In this document: piece by piece, positions 1 through 7,711 of the stretch
Layout: each line of letters begins with the position of its first letter
Numbering within the stretch: position 1 is the first letter of the stretch
NCBI GenBank assembly: GCA_051745935.1
Contig: JBNJEM010000364.1
Location: 1 to 7,916, forward strand
DNA: 7,916 nt
Direction of reading: 5' to 3'
Source of the DNA: JBNJEM01 sp051745935
Lineage (GTDB): Bacteria > Planctomycetota > Planctomycetia > Pirellulales > Pirellulaceae
Position numbers and translations under genes: made by a program
Notes under the pieces: generated by a model
Database searches by the model: none
What the model saw: the letters and a program-made list of their open reading frames with translations, nothing else
What the model was told of the DNA's origin: nothing

Positions 1-385
1 TTTCTCCGCCGCGAGTCCGACCAACGGGAGGACGGCTTGCGTCGGGCAGCTTTCCACCCGGAAAAATCCAACCGCCTGAAATATATCTCTGATAACGCCC
101 CAGTGTTCCCCTCAAAATAGATCGATCGAAGCCGCGGGACAATCGTGTTGGCGGTTTGAGCCCATTTCCGTTGTGGTCGCCAGCACGCCCGGGACGCCGG
201 CGGGAGTAACCATCATGGGGGGCGACAAAAAGAAATTGAGGGGTGCGGGAACTTTTGGTGTCTCACGCGCGTCTGTTGGAAAAGGTATCCTTGCGCCGGA
301 TTCACGGGCACTTGCCGGGCTTCGGTTCGAGGGGGGCTGTTGTTGCCCAAATCATCGCTGTGTTTTGCCTTTTGTGGAGTTGATC
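1..385. other. Upstream intergenic region, possibly with the tail of a preceding gene
   Basis: This stretch precedes the chosen start of the giant gene. Reading from base 1 in the first forward frame gives 39 sense codons before a TAG at 118-120 (ending ...DNAPVFPSK), with GC-leaning third positions. That could be the C-terminus of a neighbouring protein, but it is too short and unrecognised to call. From 173 to 385 the giant gene's frame is also open, with a GTG at 173 and an ATG at 215, but that peptide is basic, has a Cys-rich patch and does not look like part of an exported protein. I see no convincing -35/-10 pair, no tRNA and no strong hairpin here. Confidence 0.5.
376..379 (+). promoter_or_regulatory. 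Shine-Dalgarno site that supports the ATG at 386
   Basis: GGAG lies six bases upstream of the ATG at 386. This matches the anti-Shine-Dalgarno sequence at normal spacing and is immediately followed by a good signal-peptide coding sequence. It is the main reason for choosing 386. A rival GGGAG at 202-206 lies eight bases before an in-frame ATG at 215, so the site is supportive and not decisive by itself. Confidence 0.65.
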
Positions 386-3300
386 ATGCGATACGTGCTA
401 TTGATTGGAGCGATCCTGTTGACCGGCGCCGCGACGAGCTGGGGCGGCGAGGTTGAATACGTCGAGGATTTCGTGTTGGCGGAGGATCGGGATGTCGCGC
501 TGGAGCAGCTGATCCCGGGAACGGAGGATTATTACTACTGGCACTGTATTCACTGGCTGAACACGGAGCGGTTTGAAAAAGTGGAGGAGATGCTCAAGAC
601 GTGGGTTCGCCGGCATAACGAGACCGCGCGCGTCTGGGAAATCCGGACACGGCTGGCGCTGCTGACGTACGACCGAAATTCCCAAGAATCGCTGCGATAC
701 CTGCGTAATCGGTTCGGGATTCACTATCCGCATCAGAAGGAAGAGTTGGATGCCGAGCCCAACTTGCCAACCGCGCTGAGTGCGGAGACGATCAGTCGCG
801 AGCGGTTTCGGAAATTGGCATTACAGCGACATCCAAACAGCCTCAATGGATTCGAGGATTCATCACTTGAACGGTTGGCCCAGCAAGACCTTAACGCCAC
901 TCAGCGCCGGCAGTTACTGGAACGATTGCCGCGTCCCGACCATGCGAATGTCGTGGAGTTGGTGGTCGCGGATTTGAACAACCCGAAGACCGAGGGATTT
1001 GGCTCGCTGAACATTCACCGCCAGCTGCTCAAATCGCAACTGGACGAGCTGCTGAACCTGAAATCGGAGCTGCTCAACCAGCAGGCCTTTGTGCGCGCGT
1101 ACCTGGCCAAGCTGCAGCCTAATCCGGATGTCGACTGGCGGCACGAGCCGGAGGCGATGGCTGGATATCTGGATCGCCTGCGGGCTTTCACGAAGCGATT
1201 GGAGCCGGTCCATAATTCGCTTAAAGCGCACGTGCTCTATCATCGACTAAGGTTCGATCGCAGTCAGGGGACATACGACAAGGATCGGTTTTTGGCCTAT
1301 CTGCAACTGCCACGCCGCACCAACTATATCTCGGAGGCGGTGCGGGAGTCCGAGGCGCTGCGGCGATTCGCGTGCGACTTGAACGCGCACTTCGACGGCG
1401 CCACCGGGCTGCCCCCAATCCAAGATGATGAACCTTTGGTTCGCGACTACTTGGCCCACTTCCTCGTGGATGCCGCCAACACGAAGGAGTATGAGCCCTT
1501 GATCGACGATGTCTATCTGCGGCATTTGTTCGCGGAAACGAAGATCGTCAACGGTTTGGGGGATCCGGAGGAGTGGGCGTCACTCTTGCCGCCGGAGTTG
1601 TTTCGCCGGTTGAAAGAGCGGGTGGATATTGAGTTTGATCCGGCGAACGACACACGGTATGCCGTCGATGACAACGTAAGTCTCGGGGTGCATGTCAAGA
1701 ACGTGTCCACGTTGCTGGTCAAGGTCTTTGAAATCAATACGGAGAGTTATTATCGGGAGACCAAACAAGAGGTCGACACGGACATCAACTTGGACGGGTT
1801 GGTCGCCAACCACGAGGAAACGTATGAATACGACGAGCCACCGTTTCGGCGCGTGGAGCGAGAATTTGATTTCCCGATGTGCGACAAGGCGGGTGTGTAT
1901 GTCATCGACTTTATTGGCAACGGTCGGAGTAGCCGGGCATTGATTCGAAAAGGGCAACTCCGTCACGTGGTGGAAACGACGGCGGCGGGACACTCGTTTA
2001 CCATCCTGGACGAGAAGAATCAGCAAGTGAAGGATGCTCGGCTCTGGACTGCCGGTCACGAATACAAGGCGGGAGACGATGGCACGATTGATGTCCCGTT
2101 TACCACGGACCCCGGAAGGCGGCCCGTTGTGATTACCGCCCCGGCGCCCGGCGCCAAAGACGCCACGTATTCCTCGCTCGGTTCGTTTCGCCATGAGCCG
2201 GAAAACTATCAATTCAACGCCGCTTTTTACGTGGATCGAGAGTCGCTGCTGGAGGGGAAAAAGGCTCGGATGCTGATCCGTCCCGGTCTTTCCATCAACG
2301 GCACTGCCGTGTCGCTCAAGCTTTTGGAAAACCCGACGCTCACGGTCACGTCCACGGATTTGGAGGACACGTCTTCAACAGTAGAGATTGAAGACTTCAA
2401 GCTGCAGGAAGACCGCGAGTCCGTCCATGAGCTCCAAGTGCCGCGCCGGTTGGCTCGCCTTCGTGTGAAACTGTCCGCCAAGATTACCCAAGCCGTGACC
2501 GGCGAAAAGATGGATGTCGCCGACGAGGAGACTTTTTCGCTCAACGGAATCAACCGTACGGAAAAGATCGAAGATCTGCATTTTGTGAAAGCCGATGGCG
2601 AGTACGTTTTGGAAGTGCGCGGCCGGACTGGCGAACCGAAGGGGTCGCGGCCCGTTACTTTCACCTTTAAACATCGGGATTTCCGCGACACGATAAACGT
2701 GGTGCTCAAAACGAATGCCGAAGGGCGCGTCGAACTCGGCGAACTCGCCGATATTCACTCTCTGACCGCCAAAGGACCGGAAGGGACGGAGCACGCCTGG
2801 ACCTTGATCGGGGACCGCCACACATATGACAGGACGGTGCATGCCCGAGCCGGTGAAGCCATTGAGCTACCGTATCTCGGCGCGGCGGAAGAACCATCTC
2901 GGGAGGAGCTGTCGCTGTTGCAGCTGACTGGCGGCACGTTCAGCGTCGACCGCTTTGAACATCTCCATTTGAAAAACGGGTTGGTGGTCATCGAGGAGCT
3001 ACCGCCTGGAGACTACGATCTTCTGCTCAAGGAGACCGGCACGCGCGTCTTGCTGCGGGTCGCGGAAGGTGAAAAGCTGGGTTCGTTCATCGCGGGCGAT
3101 CCGCGGCAACTGGAGACGCCGCGGCTCGAGCCTCTGCAGATTGAATCGGTTGCTTCGGCCGATGACAAGTTGGTCGTCCAATTACGGAACGTGTCGCGGT
3201 TCACGCGGGTGCATGTTTACGCCTCGCGCTATGTACCCGAATACGACGCGTATGCTCACTTGAGCGAGGTAAAGGGGGCGGAGCCATACATGTTCCGGCA

Positions 3301-6300
3301 GACGCCCGCCGAGTCCGTTTACCTGACGGGTCGCAATATCGGTGATGAGTACCGATATATTATCGATCGCAGGTACGCGACGCAGTATCCGGGCAACATG
3401 CTGGAACGCCCGTCGTTACTGCTCAACCCGTGGGCCGTTCGCGAGACGGAAACGGGCGAGCAACAGGCCCGGGCCGGGGATCGGTTTGGCAAGGGTGACG
3501 CCCGGTCCGAGTCGAGTGCCGAGCGCGAGGCGGCCGCCGCGGAAAAGCCGGCCGAACCAGCCGATCACTTCGCCGATCTCGATTTTCTGGCGTCGAGCGC
3601 CGGTGTTCTGCTCAATCTGGTACCCGATGACGAAGGAATTGTCGAGATTCCTCGCGACGCGCTCGAAGAAAAACAACATATTCGGGTGGTGGCGGTCGAT
3701 CCGCTCAACACGACCTACCGCACCCTGTCGCTGCCGGAGCCGACGCCCTCCTTCGTCGACTTGCGGTTACTCGACAATCTGGATCCCCAGCAGCACTTTT
3801 CGCGGCAAAAGCAGATCACAATCGTGCCGTCCGGCCAGACGTTCACGCTTCACGACATCGCCACCGCTCGGTTCGAGTCGTATGGGAGCCTGGCCAGCGT
3901 GTTCACGCTGTTCGCGACGTTGAGCAACAGCGAAAAACTCGTCGAGTTTTCCTTTATCCTCGATTGGCCGGATCTCGAGCCGGAAAAGAAACGGGAACTC
4001 TACTCGAAATACGCCAGCCACGAGCTGAATTTCTTCTTGTTCAAGAAGGATCCGGAATTCTTCAAAAGGGTGATTCAACCGTACCTGGCTCACAAAAAAG
4101 ACAAGACATTCATGGATCACTTCTTGTTGGAGAATGATCTTTCCGACTACCGTTCGCCGTGGAACCATGGCCAACTCAACATCGTGGAGCGGATCCTGCT
4201 GGCTCGCCGCGTCGAGGATGAACGGGAGCGAACCGCGCGCCATGTAAGTGACCTGTACGCGCTCCAACCGCCGGATGTGGAACGTTTCAACCATTTGTTC
4301 AACACGGCCGTCCAACGCGGTGCGCTGGATGTTTATGATGCACTCGGATTGAAAGACGCCAAGGACAACCTGCAGCGCCGTAACGTTCGGAAGCGCGAGA
4401 GCGGGGCGATGGACGCCCTTGGGGCGGAGTCTTCCGCGCCAGCCGCTTCGAGGCCGGCGGAACCCAGGTCGGAATCGCTTTCGCTTGAAGCGCAACAGAA
4501 AGCGAAGGAGATGGCCGAAAGGAACAAGCGGCAGCTCGAAGACGGCGGCGAGGTGGACGAAGATCTCGACGCTTCCAGATTGAAAAAGCAGCCGGACAAG
4601 CCGGTAGCCGACAAGCTGGAGGACACCGAGGAGGCGTACTTCTACGATGATCGCGACTTGGAACGTCGCGAGAGAATGCGGCAGCTCTATCGCAAACTCG
4701 AGAAAACCAAAGAGTGGGCCGAGAACAACTACCACCATCTGACGATCGACAAACAGGACGCCTCCCTGATAACCGTGAACGCGTTTTGGGAGGATTTCGC
4801 CGCCCATGATCCAGCACGGCCGTTTTTGTCAAAACACCTCGCCGAGGCTTCACGCAACTTCCCCGAAATGCTGCTGGCATTGGCGGTGCTTGACCTGCCT
4901 TTCGCGGCCCCGGAACACGAGACCACTTTTGACGAGACTCAAATGACCGTGGTCCCGGGCGGACCGCTGGTGGTGTTCCACGAGGAGATCGAGCCCGCTC
5001 AGGCCCCGGAGGAGGCTGGCCAATTGCTGGTCACACAGAATGTGTTTAAGCACGGGGATCGGTACCGCACGGTCAATGGCGAGAAGGTCGACAAGTTCAT
5101 CACCGAGGAGTTTGTCAGGCAGACGGTGTACGGCTGTCAAATCGTGATCACCAATCCCACCTCGGCGCGCCAGAAGTTAACCGTGCTGGCACAGATTCCT
5201 CAGGGGGCCATTCCGGTTCTGGGCGACAAACCGACCACGACGGTGAACATCGATCTGGAACCGTATCATACGGAGACGCTGGAGTATCATTTCTACTTTC
5301 CAGCCGCCGGACAATTCCCTCAGTTTCCAGTCCATGTGGCCAAAAACGAGGAATTGATCGCGGCCGCCGAACCCATGCCGTTCAACGTGGTCAAGCGTCC
5401 TACCCGGATTGACACCGAATCGTGGGATTACATCTCGCAGCATGGATCGCTGGAGGATGTCGTCCACTTCCTGAATGAGCATAACGTGGAAGAACTGAAT
5501 TTGGGGCGGATTGCGTGGCGGATGCAGGATCAAGCCGCCTTCGAACGCATCCTGCCGCTTCTCGAAAAACGCCATGTTTACAATCACACGCTCTGGTCCT
5601 ATGCCCTCAAACACAATGCGACCGCGAGGGCGCGGGAGTACCTGCGGCATGCGGACAAGATTATTCGTGAATGTGGTGGCCCGCTCGACAGCACGCTGCT
5701 GGTCATCGATCCGGTCGAACGGCGCGAGTATGAGCATCTGGAGTACAAACCGTTGGTCAACGCTCGTGCTCACGCCCTGGGTAAGCGACGACAAATCGTC
5801 AACGACCGATTGCATTGGCAGTACCATCGTTTTCTCAAAGGTTTGTCCTACCACCGCTCCCTGGACAGTAGCCAGCTTCTGGCCGTGACTTACTACTTGC
5901 TGTTACAGGATCGAGTGGGAGAGGCGCTGGACACGTTCGCTCGCGTCAACCCCGACGACGTGGCCACGAGACTGCAGTACGACTACTGCGCGGCCTATTT
6001 GAAGTTCTTCACCGAGGAGACGAAGAAAGCGCGCGCGATCGCGGAGAAACACGTGGATCATCCAGTGGACCGATGGCGAAGGACGTTCACCACCATCGTA
6101 GCACAGCTCGACGAGGCCACGGGCAAGGACGTGGATGTCGTGGATGCTCGAGACCGTGACCAGCAACAGGGCCAACTGGCGGCGACCGAACCCGATTTTG
6201 ACTTTACAATCGAGGGTCGCGAAATCCACCTGAACTACCAGAACTTGGACGCTGTAAAGGTGAATTTCTACGAAGTGGACGTCGAGTTGCTCTTTAGTCG

Positions 6301-6763
6301 CAACCCGTTCGTGCGGCAATTCGGGGACAGTTTCGCGTCGATCAAGCCCAATCGGTCGCTGGATGTCGCGCTTCCGGAGGACAAGCCGAGAACGGTCGTG
6401 GAGCTGCCTGAGTCACTAAAGAATACCAACGTGCTGATCGAGGTGGTTGGCGGAGGGGAAAGTAAAACGCTTCCCCATTTCTCCAATTCCCTTTCGGTGC
6501 GGGTTATCGAGAACTATGGGCAGGTGAAGGTAACGCATTCCGATACGTTCAAACCGGTGTCCAAGGCATACGTCAAAGTCTATGCTCGGAATGGGCGGGG
6601 GGACATCAAGTTCTACAAGGACGGATATACCGACTTGCGGGGCCGCTTTGATTACGCGACGTTGAGCACCGACGCGCTCGATGCCGTGGAACAGTTTTCG
6701 GTGTTGGTGCTGAGTGACGAGCACGGCGCGCTGGTTCGTGAAGCGACTCCACCCAAGCGGTAA
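386..6763 (+). CDS. Giant secreted protein with macroglobulin-like beta domains, function unknown
   Basis: This gene encodes 2125 residues. Start: residues 1-21 form a signal peptide (MR, then a hydrophobic YVLLIGAILLTGAA core, with a probable cut around SWG/GE). There is no lipobox Cys and no later membrane segment, so export to the periplasm or outside is likely. Layout: a mostly helical region at about 22-410; beta-rich segments from about 413 to 1000, with two regulatory-like turns (GDDGTIDVPF at 563-572, TNAEGRVEL from 776); a conserved-looking stretch at 983-1024 (RNIGDEYRYIIDRRY... NPWAV); an Ala/Glu/Arg-rich linker at about 1022-1067; a helical part; a charged linker at about 1334-1450; a beta segment near 1580-1612; a helical-repeat-like part at about 1677-1930; and a final beta sandwich at about 1943-2125 with TDLRGRF at 2082-2088. 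The style recalls alpha-2-macroglobulin, but no GCGEQ thioester, HExxH or GxSxG motif is visible. I recall similar uncharacterised giant proteins in Planctomycetota. The reading frame is intact and the function is unknown. Confidence 0.9.
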   Translation: MRYVLLIGAILLTGAATSWGGEVEYVEDFVLAEDRDVALEQLIPGTEDYYYWHCIHWLNTERFEKVEEMLKTWVRRHNETARVWEIRTRLALLTYDRNSQESLRYLRNRFGIHYPHQKEELDAEPNLPTALSAETISRERFRKLALQRHPNSLNGFEDSSLERLAQQDLNATQRRQLLERLPRPDHANVVELVVADLNNPKTEGFGSLNIHRQLLKSQLDELLNLKSELLNQQAFVRAYLAKLQPNPDVDWRHEPEAMAGYLDRLRAFTKRLEPVHNSLKAHVLYHRLRFDRSQGTYDKDRFLAYLQLPRRTNYISEAVRESEALRRFACDLNAHFDGATGLPPIQDDEPLVRDYLAHFLVDAANTKEYEPLIDDVYLRHLFAETKIVNGLGDPEEWASLLPPELFRRLKERVDIEFDPANDTRYAVDDNVSLGVHVKNVSTLLVKVFEINTESYYRETKQEVDTDINLDGLVANHEETYEYDEPPFRRVEREFDFPMCDKAGVYVIDFIGNGRSSRALIRKGQLRHVVETTAAGHSFTILDEKNQQVKDARLWTAGHEYKAGDDGTIDVPFTTDPGRRPVVITAPAPGAKDATYSSLGSFRHEPENYQFNAAFYVDRESLLEGKKARMLIRPGLSINGTAVSLKLLENPTLTVTSTDLEDTSSTVEIEDFKLQEDRESVHELQVPRRLARLRVKLSAKITQAVTGEKMDVADEETFSLNGINRTEKIEDLHFVKADGEYVLEVRGRTGEPKGSRPVTFTFKHRDFRDTINVVLKTNAEGRVELGELADIHSLTAKGPEGTEHAWTLIGDRHTYDRTVHARAGEAIELPYLGAAEEPSREELSLLQLTGGTFSVDRFEHLHLKNGLVVIEELPPGDYDLLLKETGTRVLLRVAEGEKLGSFIAGDPRQLETPRLEPLQIESVASADDKLVVQLRNVSRFTRVHVYASRYVPEYDAYAHLSEVKGAEPYMFRQTPAESVYLTGRNIGDEYRYIIDRRYATQYPGNMLERPSLLLNPWAVRETETGEQQARAGDRFGKGDARSESSAEREAAAAEKPAEPADHFADLDFLASSAGVLLNLVPDDEGIVEIPRDALEEKQHIRVVAVDPLNTTYRTLSLPEPTPSFVDLRLLDNLDPQQHFSRQKQITIVPSGQTFTLHDIATARFESYGSLASVFTLFATLSNSEKLVEFSFILDWPDLEPEKKRELYSKYASHELNFFLFKKDPEFFKRVIQPYLAHKKDKTFMDHFLLENDLSDYRSPWNHGQLNIVERILLARRVEDERERTARHVSDLYALQPPDVERFNHLFNTAVQRGALDVYDALGLKDAKDNLQRRNVRKRESGAMDALGAESSAPAASRPAEPRSESLSLEAQQKAKEMAERNKRQLEDGGEVDEDLDASRLKKQPDKPVADKLEDTEEAYFYDDRDLERRERMRQLYRKLEKTKEWAENNYHHLTIDKQDASLITVNAFWEDFAAHDPARPFLSKHLAEASRNFPEMLLALAVLDLPFAAPEHETTFDETQMTVVPGGPLVVFHEEIEPAQAPEEAGQLLVTQNVFKHGDRYRTVNGEKVDKFITEEFVRQTVYGCQIVITNPTSARQKLTVLAQIPQGAIPVLGDKPTTTVNIDLEPYHTETLEYHFYFPAAGQFPQFPVHVAKNEELIAAAEPMPFNVVKRPTRIDTESWDYISQHGSLEDVVHFLNEHNVEELNLGRIAWRMQDQAAFERILPLLEKRHVYNHTLWSYALKHNATARAREYLRHADKIIRECGGPLDSTLLVIDPVERREYEHLEYKPLVNARAHALGKRRQIVNDRLHWQYHRFLKGLSYHRSLDSSQLLAVTYYLLLQDRVGEALDTFARVNPDDVATRLQYDYCAAYLKFFTEETKKARAIAEKHVDHPVDRWRRTFTTIVAQLDEATGKDVDVVDARDRDQQQGQLAATEPDFDFTIEGREIHLNYQNLDAVKVNFYEVDVELLFSRNPFVRQFGDSFASIKPNRSLDVALPEDKPRTVVELPESLKNTNVLIEVVGGGESKTLPHFSNSLSVRVIENYGQVKVTHSDTFKPVSKAYVKVYARNGRGDIKFYKDGYTDLRGRFDYATLSTDALDAVEQFSVLVLSDEHGALVREATPPKR

Positions 6764-6794
6764 GGATCGGCCAGTGAGGTCGTGTTGCTCCGTG

Positions 6795-6815
6795 GCTCGG
6801 GATTCCATCCCGAGC
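6795..6815. repeat. Perfect 9-bp-stem hairpin 31 bases after the giant gene
   Basis: The arms GCTCGGGAT (6795-6803) and ATCCCGAGC (6807-6815) are exact reverse complements with a TCC loop. The stem is strong and GC-rich and sits just past the stop codon, so it may end or protect the 3' end of the giant gene's transcript. No T-tract follows (GGAACGTACC), so it is not a textbook intrinsic terminator. It could equally be a REP-like repeat. Confidence 0.7.
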
Positions 6816-6868
6816 GGAACGTACCGTGGTGGCGTCCATCCCCCGCTGATGAGTCCCAGCCAGGCCGT

Positions 6869-6896
6869 CCCGCGATCGAACGAATCGACTCGCGGG
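6869..6896. repeat. Inverted repeat, 7-bp arms
   Basis: CCCGCGA at 6869-6875 and TCGCGGG at 6890-6896 are exact reverse complements around a 14-base loop. The loop itself contains TCGA twice. This is moderate evidence: an isolated 7-bp match in GC-rich DNA can occur by chance, but it sits in line with several stronger palindromes. Confidence 0.4.
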
Positions 6897-6989
6897 TCTG
6901 GTATGGCAGGACCCGACACAGTCCCGGCAAGGATGCCGTGATCGATGGTTTCCATGAAGGCCCAATTGACGATTGGTCGCCAGGTGTTG

Positions 6990-7094
6990 ACGGGCTTGTC
7001 CCGGGATGGTTCACGTTCGCCGCCACAAACCGGCCAGAGACATCACTTCTGGCCGTCGTAGCGTGGAACGTAACGGACCACGGGACAAGCCCGT
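6990..7094. repeat. 105-base interrupted palindrome (BIME/MITE-like)
   Basis: The outer 14 bases match exactly: ACGGGCTTGTCCCG at 6990-7003 and CGGGACAAGCCCGT at 7081-7094. The inner 8 bases also match exactly: CGGCCAGA at 7031-7038 and TCTGGCCG at 7048-7055, around a 9-base loop. Both pairs share nearly the same centre (about 7042-7043). The intervening arms are still related when aligned (TGGTYC, ACGTTC and CGCYAC blocks on both sides), so the whole element folds as one long imperfect hairpin. The right end can also form its own small hairpin, CCACGGG (7078-7084) with CCCGTGG (7090-7096). Paired REP-like units in opposite orientation are typical of BIMEs; that identity is inferred. Confidence 0.75.
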
Positions 7095-7251
7095 GGCATT
7101 TAGAAACGGCTCAGGAATAACCGCGGCACGTTTCGGAGGGTGGCACTTGGTCCACCGCCCGCCGAATCCGCTAAATGGCGACACCCCAGCCACGCGTGAC
7201 GTGGCCAGCTCCTCTGCCGCCCCGTAAGACACGTTCCGAACCGAACGACGA

Positions 7252-7285
7252 CCGTATGAACCCACTCGCATCCGAGCGAATACGG
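7252..7285. repeat. Nested inverted repeat, short arms
   Basis: CCGTAT (7252-7257) pairs with ATACGG (7280-7285), and inside it CTCG (7265-7268) pairs with CGAG (7273-7276) around CATC. The two-level arrangement makes a weak stem with internal loops. Each arm alone is short enough to be chance. Confidence 0.3.
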
Positions 7286-7335
7286 AGGGAAGTCTACGCA
7301 GGCGTTCAGTAAGCTGCCTAAAACAGGACAGGCAC

Positions 7336-7411
7336 ATTCGCGGTCTGCTTCATTCGCGCGATGCGAAGGTGGCCGATTTTTGGGCCCGCGCGAATGAAGT
7401 TGACCGCGAAT
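7336..7411. repeat. 25-bp-arm near-perfect inverted repeat
   Basis: The left arm (7336-7360, ATTCGCGGTC, then TG, then CTTCATTCGCGCG) matches the reverse complement of the right arm (7387-7411) at 23 of 25 positions. As RNA, one of the two mismatches becomes a G-U pair, leaving a single U-U mismatch. The spacer is 26 bases (7361-7386) and contains a short T-run. No T-tract follows the right arm and no target-site duplication is evident at the flanks. A match this long is very unlikely by chance. It may be a small palindromic repeat element or an RNA structural element. Confidence 0.85.
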
Positions 7412-7561
7412 ACCAGGGCGACACATCCAGGGACTGCATTTTACCATTAAACCAGAAGTCGGTAAATCCATCGAAGGTGTTGTCGGGGCTTCCGTGTTCC
7501 GGGTGTAATCCGGGTGGTGTTGTGTAAGGGGCAAGGAATTGTCGCGGTTGGTTGCCGCTTG

Positions 7562-7583
7562 CAGCTCGTGTTTTCGCGAGCTG
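7562..7583. repeat. 7-bp-stem hairpin
   Basis: CAGCTCG (7562-7568) and CGAGCTG (7577-7583) are exact reverse complements with the loop TGTTTTCG. In RNA the flanking G7561 and T7584 add a wobble pair. The downstream bases (CGCCTCT) do not form a T-tract, so this is not a standard terminator. Confidence 0.5.
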
Positions 7584-7663
7584 TCGCCTCTAGCACGCGG
7601 GAGGATTCTGAGTACACTACCGTTGGGGCGAGACAAGGTTGGGGCACCATTCTTGGCATAATG

Positions 7664-7711
7664 TGCCGGGCACGCAGCGCCCGCCGAGGGTGGGCGTTCC
7701 CTAGCCCGGCA
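7664..7711. repeat. Nested two-level palindrome (REP-like)
   Basis: The outer arms TGCCGGGC (7664-7671) and GCCCGGCA (7704-7711) match exactly. Inside, CGCCCGCC (7678-7685) pairs with GGTGGGCG (7689-7696) around a GAG loop, with one G-U pair in eight. The result is a stem, an internal loop and a second stem, all within 48 bases, ending 135 bases before the ABC ATPase start. The layout fits a REP-type extragenic palindrome or a folded 5' leader; which one cannot be decided from a single copy. Confidence 0.65.

Noticed and set aside
1..120. Frame open from the left edge to a TAG, possible end of an upstream gene
   Set aside because: Only 39 codons with no recognisable motif; other frames are also open for 25-30 codons here, so it cannot be distinguished from chance.
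320..335. GGTTCGAGG resembling a tRNA T-loop
   Set aside because: There is no matching acceptor, D-arm or anticodon arm around it.
3767..4807. 346-codon minus-strand frame opposite the giant gene
   Set aside because: It is the antisense shadow of a continuous, clearly protein-like plus-strand frame, and its own translation has no domain signature.
6594..6602. Arg-Gly-Asp triplet in the C-terminal beta domain (possible cell-adhesion motif)
   Set aside because: Three-residue motifs are frequent by chance in a 2125-residue protein, and nothing else suggests integrin-type binding.
6782..7120. 112-codon plus-strand open frame starting with GTG just after the giant gene
   Set aside because: No usable ribosome site (a GAGG sits only two bases before the GTG), the frame begins next to the 6795-6815 hairpin and runs through the 6990-7094 palindrome, and the product is unrecognised. 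If the palindrome is a dispersed repeat, similar frames would be found elsewhere as annotation artefacts.
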